Assembly: GCA_003990745.1 (NCBI GenBank)
Contig: RBNI01003564.1
Location: forward strand, 1-15,607
Direction: 5' to 3'
Source: Jimgerdemannia flammicorona
Lineage: Eukaryota > Mucoromycota > Endogonomycetes > Endogonales > Endogonaceae
DNA length: 15,607 bases
Both the position numbers and the translations under genes were made by a program. The notes below the pieces were generated by a model. It did not search any database. It saw only the letters and a program-made list of their open reading frames with translations, and had not been told where the DNA came from. Below, one piece after another: positions 1 to 8,800 of this stretch (positions within the stretch are counted from its first letter, which is position 1; every line of letters begins with the position of its first letter).

Positions 1-1300
1 TAGGCTACTAAATTGTCCAGCAGTCCCACCGCTCCAGTTATACCAGTCGAACACCGGCTAAGTCGACCCCCTCGACATAAACTAGACTTGTCTGCTCGCC
101 AGGGCTGGATCATTGTGAACATACGCAAGAGCACACCTACGCGTCGAATCTAGCAGCGCCGGGACTGAATAAAGAATAGCCCCCCGAACTCCAAGGGAAA
201 GCCCAAGGCAAAGAAAAACCCCCCAACCAACCAACAGAAAGCAAAATGAATTCAAAGCGGGTGAGTAAAGGACTTACACGCAGAACCCTCCTCAAAAGGA
301 CTGACACATGGGCTAAGGTCCGAAAAGACCCCACTCCCACTCCCCGAGCCTGCGGGCCTCGATCACGTTGCCGTGTCAGCTCCCAGTTCCAGTCGGGTAC
401 CGCCAAATGAAGAAGGTCCCACTCCCCAAGCCTGCGGGCCTCGATCGTATTGCTGCATCAGCTCCCGGTTCCAGTTGGGTACAACCAGGATGCCGGCCCC
501 TGCACCATCCCACCCCCTACCAGTCAATCAAAAGGCCCCACCGAAATAATGTTCACCCCAACCCCGATGACCGCCCCCAGCCTGGCACCCCACTGGTTCA
601 CCGTTATCGCCCTTCCTCCTATCTGTGACGGCCATCTCCCCTCCCATCCCAACTCCACCCGAAAAGCAGTCACCTACGCCAGCGCCGCGCTTGCCGGGAA
701 GCTCGTCAAAGCTCAGAGGGCCCCACCACAGGTAGCGAATAACCTGCAGGTAACCTACACTGGCACTTGATGCCCAAGGTCGGCCAACACCCTACATAGC
801 CCGTGACACACCAGAGACGACACCTTGTTGACGACGGCAAAAGGAAGAAAGCGCCGCACCAAAACAGGCACACCCCAGACGCAGCCAGAGGCACCAGAAA
901 CCACGAAAAAGTGGAGAAGACACCGATCCGACACCGATAAAGGGGCAACTCATCACCATTGCCCTCCTCCCACCATGCCCATGCAGGCACAGCAAACCAA
1001 CCCGAGGTAGAGGGGATAATAATAGGGGAAAGGGAACTCGGAAGGTTGCCTACCAAACCTTGTGACCGGTAAGGTAGCGGAGAAAGGAGCCACCTTCGGG
1101 ATTCTCTCCGAATTCATTCTGTGACTTCAATATCGTCCTTCTCTGCCTCCCCATATATGGGCATTGGGTCGTTGAATATGTAATGAGTGGGTTCGTTAGA
1201 ACACAAGTCAATGGTTGCAAGAATGTCTTGGGCACCGCGCGGGGGGGGGGGCGTAAGTTATCTCGGCGGGTCAAATCATGTCTTGGGCGTCTGGCGCTCT
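1..1300. other. GC-rich intergenic stretch, no recognisable gene
   Basis: The stretch is C-rich on the + strand, with runs such as CCAACCAACCAACA near 223-237 and an 11-nt G run at 1241-1251. Open frames of 60-118 codons exist on both strands, but they are proline/serine/arginine-rich and several lack an ATG. None shows a domain I recognise. The only structured element is the tandem duplication at 336-487. A purine-rich tract at about 1009-1045 could be a polypurine tract of a decayed LTR element, but no long terminal repeat pair was found to support that. The composition differs clearly from the DNA after 1300, so this may be part of an old repeat extending beyond the left edge. Confidence 0.5.
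336..487. repeat. 82-bp-period tandem duplication (two ~70-bp copies)
   Basis: Copy 1 (about 336-405) and copy 2 (about 418-487) both run from CCCACTCCCC through CCTGCGGGCCTCGATC and CAGCTCCC to GGGTAC and CCA, offset by 82 bp. I count 11 differences in about 70 positions, 10 of them transitions. The period is not a multiple of three, so the copies lie in different reading frames. This argues against a protein repeat. Confidence 0.75.
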
Positions 1301-2183
1301 CATTTTGTATTAGCTAGATGACAATCCCTTCAGCATTGCCTATATCGATTATTGTTCAATTGCATCTATTTTTACACATACGCTTTATACATATGCTTCA
1401 CACATGCATTCATCGCGCATTCACATCGCGTACTCGTTTTCGCAAACGCCCTCCCTCCCTTCTCTGTGTATCCATTCGCATGTGGGCCGGTTTCACCGCG
1501 GTTTTCTCGATTTTTTTTTTTTCCCAAATACATACATTTGAACCTCAAGTCGTCCATCTATGCGGTTCTGAGGTTCTACGCGGTCGGTTATCGTCGTCAT
1601 AGTTGGTCGGGCAGAAGCGTAGTTTTTCTCTATCATTACGGCTATACATTGATAATTGTCCACAAGGGGTTGAATAAGCGTATCTTCGAGTGAGTTGGGA
1701 CACGAAAACCCATTATTACATGCTAAACCCATGCAGGATTTCATTGCAAAGAAAGGTGATACCTCTGATACGCATGGGGTGGCTAAATCATACTCCGTCA
1801 CAGCGAGGGTTTCTTCTTGGGTTTTTGAGCTACTTGTATGGACTTTGCTGCTAAAAAAAATTTCGTGGGTTTCGCGACAGTTTCTTTTTTAACATATATT
1901 GCCAACTATGGATGATCATCGATCATGTGGGGGTGGTGGGGTGTTATTTTTGTTTGAAGTGTTTTTGGGCGACGTAACTTGATGATTTTTTATTTCACAC
2001 ATCCGACCTCTCGGTGAAGGGGATTTCAGCAAAGGAGATTTGAAGTCTCTGGTGTGTGACGTAACCTCTGATGCTATCGACCACCCCCATCATGTGGGAT
2101 ATGCAAAATCAAATATGGTAATTAAGTAGTGCGGGTCACTTGATTATTAAACAGAGCAAGCCACAACTCCTTATCTGAGCTAT

Positions 2184-2316
2184 CTACCCGCCAGCCGTGA
2201 AGTCCTTTTTTTTTTTTTCTACCGCAGCTGTGAAACTTTATGTTTACTTTTTCTACCCCAAGCCTGAAGCTTATTTTTCTCTTTCTACCGCTGCTATGAA
2301 GGTTTTTTCTTTTCTT
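2184..2316. repeat. Degenerate ~34-bp minisatellite, four copies
   Basis: Four units begin at 2184, 2219, 2253 and 2285 (spacings 35, 34 and 32 bp). Each opens with CTACC, continues with a diverged GC(A/T)GC-TGAA core, and closes with a T-rich tail of variable length. The units are clearly related but imperfect, as expected from an old slippage-grown array. It lies about 450-580 bp upstream of the gene start. No function is evident. Confidence 0.6.
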
Positions 2317-2578
2317 AATGTAGCCAATGACAGCAGGACTTTCTCAATCACTTGAACTGTTGTTACAAAGGTAATTTACGGTCTCCGGACTTCGTGGTTT
2401 AAAGTATACTACACTGCAGACCCCCTTGTAATACCCTGACTATTTTCGTATGTGCCCAAGTGCTTTGGACTTCGGTTATTTGAAGTTAAATTAGTTAGGA
2501 GAATTTCCTTTTCGAATTGCGCAGAATTTTTGTCACCTGTGCAACCTCATACATGTGATTGATTTCCATTCGCAATGG

Positions 2579-2588
2579 TATATATATA
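2579..2588 (+). promoter_or_regulatory. Possible TATA box
   Basis: TATATATATA lies about 180 bp upstream of the proposed start codon, a plausible distance for a fungal core promoter. Such tracts are common in AT-rich DNA, so this is only a candidate. Confidence 0.25.
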
Positions 2589-2760
2589 GCGATTTGTGAC
2601 ATTCCATTTCCCAGCCTAAGGAAGTCAGAGAGAAATAAGGTACGATAACTCATGCTAGCATTATATTCACCGTGCGATGTGGTGTCATGTACTGGCACCT
2701 ATTCACTATCGCATTGTAAAACATGATCTTTTATCGTTGTATGGACGTATCATTCCCACT

Positions 2761-2823
2761 ATGTTAGATGGTAACAATCAGCCAAAGAACTCAAAAGTTT
2801 CAACTACGAGGCAAGAGTTATAG
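2761..2823 (+). promoter_or_regulatory. Upstream ORF overlapping the main start codon
   Basis: An ATG at 2761 opens a 20-codon frame that ends in TAG at 2821-2823. It starts 7 nt before the ATG of the large gene at 2768 and overlaps it in another frame. If the transcript starts upstream, ribosomes would meet this ATG first, and the main ATG would need leaky scanning. The main ATG has T at -3 and G at +4, a mediocre context. Alternatively TTAG at 2764-2767 may be a splice acceptor, in which case the uORF start would be removed. Confidence 0.35.
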
Positions 2824-5800
2824 GCAAAAGGAGCCCTTGACAGTGCGAATCAAGGGTATTCTCGCGGAGTACCCAAAAGGTTCCCAAATTTTACGGGAGA
2901 TTTTACAAAACGCTGACGATGCCAGAAGTACAGAACAGGTTTGATTCTTCTGTGAACGATTGCAACAAATATTTCGATAGGCCCAATGCTGAGACAACTT
3001 ATACACATATATTTTTCTTCATAGATTTTCTTACTGGATCATAATACCTATTCAACAACCGACCTCATCGATTCTACTTTGGCCGATTACCAAGGTCCAG
3101 CCCTTCTCGCCAAGAGCAATAGCACTTTTACTGAGAGGGATTTCAATTCACTTGAGAATCTCGGTTACAGTCTGAAGCAGGGGGATCTTGACAAGGCTGG
3201 TCGATACGGCGTCGGGTTCAATGCTGTCTACCACATGACCGACGTGCCAATGATCTTGTCCGGCGACCAGTTCATCATTCTCGATCCTCATGAGCGAGTG
3301 GATTTGGGCGAGAACCTGGGAGGCGAGAGATACAATTTCTTGGAGGACGAATTCCAGAAAGTGTTCCCAACATCGCAGTTTGAACCTTTCAAAGTTCTAA
3401 TCAGGAATTTCAATCACCCATATGAAGGTACCGTCTTCCGGTACCCTTTACGCACGAAGAATCACGCAGAATTATCGGAAATTTCGAAGGATCCCTGTCC
3501 GGTTGAAGACGTGTCAGACATGTTCGACAAATTTCAGGTCGAGGCCGCGGAGTGTTTACTATTCTTGAAATACTTGGAGAAGGTTTCATTTTACGAATTG
3601 CTCGACGGCGCCGCCGAACCTCAGCTGCTCTATAAAATAGAATTGCTGAACGCCGAGGAGGTCCGGCAACAACGGCAATTGTTAGCAAAGAACGTGAAAG
3701 GCATTATGGCCAGCGCCGACGACAGCGGTGACGAAGAAATCTTTCCTCCGGTGGTCAAAGAAACTCGTCGATCCCTATCATCGACATATATCGCCGAGGT
3801 TCTTTGCTTCTCTCACATATCAAACGATTACGAAAAATCTTGCTGGCTTGTACAGAACCATCTGGGGGACGTGTCGAAGGCAGAGAAATATTTCCTCGAA
3901 ACCCACAATATACATCTCAAAAACGATAAACTCATCCCATGGGTCGGAGTTGCCGCATGCTTGAGCAACGCAGAAAAGCAATGCGGGAGCCTGTTCTGTT
4001 TTCTACGTCTTCCTGTCAGCACACCGTTCAATGTATTCATTCACGGATTCTTCGCTATGTCTAGCAGTCGACGCGACCTTCCGGTCCCGAGTCAGGATCA
4101 ATTTGCCCCAGACGCGCGGATGGCAATTAAGGCCGACTGGAACTTGTACCTCTTCCAACACTGCATTCCACGAGCTTGGGTGGATCTGTTGAACGCGCTG
4201 ACGAAATGCGACCATCCCGACGGCAAACCGATTTTGCCGATTGAGGATTACACTTTTTGGCCGTTGGGGATGGGCCATACAGATAGCCATCCGCGTAGCA
4301 GAAACGTTGACAGGCTATGGTCGAGTATCCTGGATGATGTCGTCATAATCATCGGTAACGAAATGACACCGGTGTTCCGAGGAATGGCGTTTGGCAGCGA
4401 TATTTTCTATAGCTGGATTTCCCTCGCGGATGGTATTTTGGAAGACGAAGACGAAGGCTTCCATTATCTGACCCCATTGCTAGCACGCTGCGGCCTATCA
4501 ATGATACCAAACGTTCCCAAAGATATACAAAACTCGTTGAAAAGTAACAAGGTCTCCCACAAACGTGCTTCGCCGCATCTCGTCAGGGAGCATCTGGGAC
4601 TTTCGGCCGACAAGTGGTCAACGATTCTCAGCGATGACGAAAAGAACAACTTGTTGAAGTATATATTGAAGGATAAAAAGTATCAAAACCTACGGGATTT
4701 GCCACTGATCCTTCTCGCCGACGCCAGTGGGATCTACGCCAGTTTCGGTGAGCCAAAACAACCGCCGATTTATGTGGCATCCAAGGAAGAACACCTTTTG
4801 TTCCAGAAATGGGAACCCCACCTCATGAACCTCTCTCTATCTCCGGTCTTTGAAACCGATGATTTTGAATACATGACGGAAATCGTCAATATCCGCCGCT
4901 GGTCGTTACAGGCTGGAATCGACTGTCTGAACAAGGTATTTTCCACCGTCAAAAACAAGTCAGATGATGCCATCCCATGGCCCAACTTCAATGACTATGG
5001 AATCGATCTCGGCTGGCTTAAACGCTTGTGGATATGGATTAACTCACGGCCAAAGAACAGCCAGAACAACCTTGATTTCCTCGGTGAACTTTGGTTGATA
5101 CCGACACATCAACAGTCTCTGCGAAAAGTGCAATCCACAAAGCCTTTACTTTGGCACAATCCGTCCAACACCGTCCACCCGCCGGCAGCTATTGTCCCTT
5201 TGCTCGAAAAACTGGGATGCACGTTTATTCTCGCCGACTTTCTTGTTGAAGAAGGTTTCTCTTCAATATTTCGTGGGGTCGTTGTCGAGTGTTCAAATGC
5301 GGAAGCCGTCATGCGAGCGATCTCTACAAATATTCCTGGCGCGTTGACTGAAGTCGAAGCTCGGTTATTGAGAGAGTATCTTGCGAAATATATCCCCCTC
5401 TTGCCCACTAGCAGACTCTCCATGCCTTCACTGGACTCGCTGAAAGCCTTGCCGATCTTTCCCAAGCGCGAAAATGAAGGGTTCTATAACACGGCAATTA
5501 TTTCGCCCAGCGATACTACTTGGTATGTGTTGGAATGTGCCAAGATCGGAAGTATCGTTCTCTGCGCACCTAATACTGGAATAATCGACGCCGAAACACA
5601 AGATGTCAAGTATCTCGCCCAAGATGTGGCAGGCTTGGAGTACCTTGAGACCACGGAGTACCTCAGCCTACATGTGATCCCTCTTTTGAAGTTCCAACCT
5701 CTTGGCGTGGTCAATGCTTTGATTGACTGCGTATTGGAGTATTTGCCTAGCATTTTGGCAAAATATAACCATGACGTCCTTCAGCATCTCCGTGATCTTC

Positions 5801-8800
5801 GATTCGTTACCGTCGGCTCTATTTCTGGTGCTTCGAGCGGCAAGATACTTCCACCCACTGAAATATTCGACAAGAATTCCGCCTTGAAAGATTTCTTTAT
5901 ACCGAGCGAGGAAGTGTTCCCCATCGGGAAGTATGCCGCGAAGGACGTGATGTTTCAACTTCACACATTGGGTATGAACAAGGAACTCAATTGTAAAATT
6001 ATCATCGATCGCGTTACATTCTATGCCAACAATTGGTCCCAAAACACGGAACATGGACAAAAAAACATTCATAAGGCCGCAATGGATTTTCTCCAGGCGC
6101 TCGATCGATGTTATTCGAACGTGAAGGCGACTCAAAATCCTAACGATGTCGAAGAGATGGATGGAGTGCTATCTAGCAAACAATGGATTCCAACGACTCA
6201 AGTAATTGGCGGTGCAGAGAAGTTGATGCTGTCGACTGCCGACAATTCCCGTGACAGAAACGACAAACATTTAGTCTCAAAAGTTACGCCAATACTGGAT
6301 TATTCTGTGAAACCAGATATTCGTCGCTTGCTAGGATGGGATAGAGATCCACCGATAGAGGTTGTGGTCCAGCAACTTTGGGCTTTGCTGAGACAATACA
6401 CATCAGATGCGGCGCACGAAATTCCGAGAAACTTGGAGACAGTGTTCGAGCACCTTAACGAAATTGCAAAGAAAGGTGAGGATTCGAATATCGATCACCT
6501 AAGGAGAACCTTGCAAAACGAGGAATGGATTCCGGTCGACGGAAAACTCTACAGTCCGTCACAGGTGACGCTTTCAACTCCACCAAGGCTAGATTTGAAA
6601 CCGTACGTCATGACCATCCCAAATTCGATTGGAAAATACGGAACGCTTTTCGAATGCTTTGGAGTTCCGAGTGTCCTCAATACACCGCAGTTAATCAAGA
6701 TATTGCAAAACGTGAAAAACGTTGTGAAGGAGAACGAGTTGACAAAATCGGACTTGGAACTTGTGATGGATCTTATAACGGTGATTGCGCAGGAAGGCCA
6801 GGGCAACATCAAAGCCTATGGCGATCTGTTCGCGCCGTCGGATACCAACATCCTTACGCAAGTTTCTTTGCTGACATTTAACGACATCAACAAAGTCCGG
6901 CAATCGCCTTCTGAACACTTCTTTTGGAGCCACCAGCTAGTGTCACGCTCTATTAGCGAAAAACTCGGGATACAACTTTTGAGCGGAAAATGGATGTATC
7001 GCGCTGAAAACGAGACCGAAGCCTGGGAACAGGAAGAGACATTAACAACATGCATCAGTAACCTTCTCAGAGATTATCTTGACGATGCATTATTCCGCGA
7101 ATTTTTACAAAACGCTGATGACGCAAAAGCAAAAAAATTTTATATCGTCTTTGAACCGAACAATCCTCCGTTTGAGGATTTTGAAACCCTTATATCGGAG
7201 GAGATGAGGTCGTGGCAAGGCCCCGCACTGTGGCTATACAACGACGGTGAATTCAGTGATGCCGATTTTGAAGGATTAAGAAAAGTTGGCATCGGTGGTA
7301 AGAAGGCGGCTGATGGCATTCGAATTGGCAAGTTTGGCCTTGGCTTTCTAGATTGCTACCATTTCACAGGTAAATGTATAAATATATTTTCTATAAATGC
7401 CAAAAAAAAAAAAAAAAAAGCCCGCAAGAATTGTTTCTGATATACGCTTATCATCATTTATAATTCAAACTGGCTATTTATAGATCTTCCGTCAGTTGTA
7501 AGCGGAAGCCACGCCATTTTCTTCGATCCCCACCAAAAGTATCTCCCAAGCCGAGATAGTATCAACAAACCAGCAGGTCTCATTACAAATTTTGTCAAAG
7601 GAAATTTCGAAGACCAGTTTCGGCCATATACTCGCCTGTTTGATTTCGACATGGCGAAGCCTTTCAAGGGGACGCTGTTTCGACTCCCACTTCGAACGCA
7701 GGAGCTTGCTCGCGAAAGCAAATTAAGGAAGATATTTTACCACCCAAATCAAATCAGACGGCTACTCGAAGAATTCCAAGTTGAAGCCTTCCGCGGAGCC
7801 TTGCTATTCCTCAAACATGTCGTGGAGGTCGAGGTGTCCGAGTTAGGGCCCGACGGAAACATGACCTCGCTTTGGAGAGTAGCAGCGGAAGGATTGACCG
7901 ACGATGTCAGACGCCAACGAATGGAGGAGGATAAAAACAAGGAGTATACGACCAACTTCTGTATGAATCTTCGACTCTCCGTGCAAGGGAAAGAGGATGA
8001 AACGGAAAGATGGTTGATTAGCACAAACTTTTCGAAACACAATATGGATAATGCAGAGTTGCAGAGTATGGTGGAATTCAATGGTCTTGTCGCCCATGTT
8101 GGCATAGCCGGTATGCTCGGAACCTCACGTGAAGATTTGTCAGAACCCGCGAATAGCCTCTTCGCCTTCTTGCCTCTACCGATAACGACCAAACTCCCCG
8201 TTCATCTACACGGGTGCTTTGCCCTGACAAGCGATCGCCGGTCCCTTCTCTCACACCAAAGTAGCGCAACCGCCAATCTTGGAAATAATTACGGGCGAAG
8301 CCAGAGTTATCTCGGTAGATGGAATGAGTACCTTCTCCGAGAACGATTACCGAAAATTCACCTGCAATTCCTTCAAGAACTCAAACTTTTGGTGTCAAAC
8401 GAAGATTCTTTGACGGACGACGTCTCATTTAAACATTATTATTACTATTGGCCACAGAATGTCGAAGGCATGTTTAACGATTATTATGGAAAGTTTTACG
8501 GTGAGGTCATGCAGAGCGGAGATCTTTTTTACACCCGGAGCAACCGCGGACAATGGATCAGCTACCAAGAGGCAGTATTCGAAGACCAAAAATTAGGTTA
8601 CTCTGCCATCGAGAAAGAGGTCTTAAAACTCGTCAGCAATTTTTTAATTGGACGTAGCATCAACGTTGTTCAACTTCCTTTCGGGATATTGAGACACTTG
8701 CCTAATCGTCAAATAATCACGCCCGAGCTTGTCCGCGACAACATCCGGAACGCCAACAAGGCGTTTGTAGAGAAAATGGAGAAGGATGTCTTCATCGCCT

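Larger units (their letters stand above)
1300..2767. other. Intergenic region upstream of the sacsin-like gene
   Basis: This is moderately AT-rich DNA with homopolymer T runs (1511-1522, 12 nt; 2206-2218, 13 nt). It contains the degenerate minisatellite at 2184-2316 and a TATA-like site near 2579. On the minus strand there is an open stretch of roughly 130 codons between about 1889 and 1493. It has no ATG near its 5' end and ends in lysines encoded by the poly-T run, so I do not call it a gene. The 5' UTR and promoter of the gene at 2768 must lie here, but no transcription start can be fixed from sequence alone. Confidence 0.5.

Noticed and set aside
706..1056. 116-codon minus-strand frame
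   Set aside because: Composition follows the C-rich base bias (Trp, Cys, Leu, Pro) and no motif is present; overlapping frames are equally open.
1223..1288. Direct repeat ATGTCTTGGGC at 1223 and 1278
   Set aside because: It is only 11 bp with no extended similarity around it. It could be a target-site duplication but the intervening 44 bp show no element features.
1493..1889. About 130 open codons on the minus strand with several cysteines
   Set aside because: There is no ATG near the 5' end, it ends in poly-T-derived lysines, and no family was recognised. A chance open frame is more likely.
7402..7419. A18 tract as the poly-A tail of a retrocopy
   Set aside because: It lies inside a spliceable intron with coding sequence continuing in phase on both sides, and no target-site duplication is seen.
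3079..7440. Reading this stretch as a complete gene of 1453 residues
   Set aside because: It begins on a TTG that is internal Leu of the sacsin frame, lacks the first ATP motif, and its end ([15 protein letters not shown]...) is read-through into intron 2.
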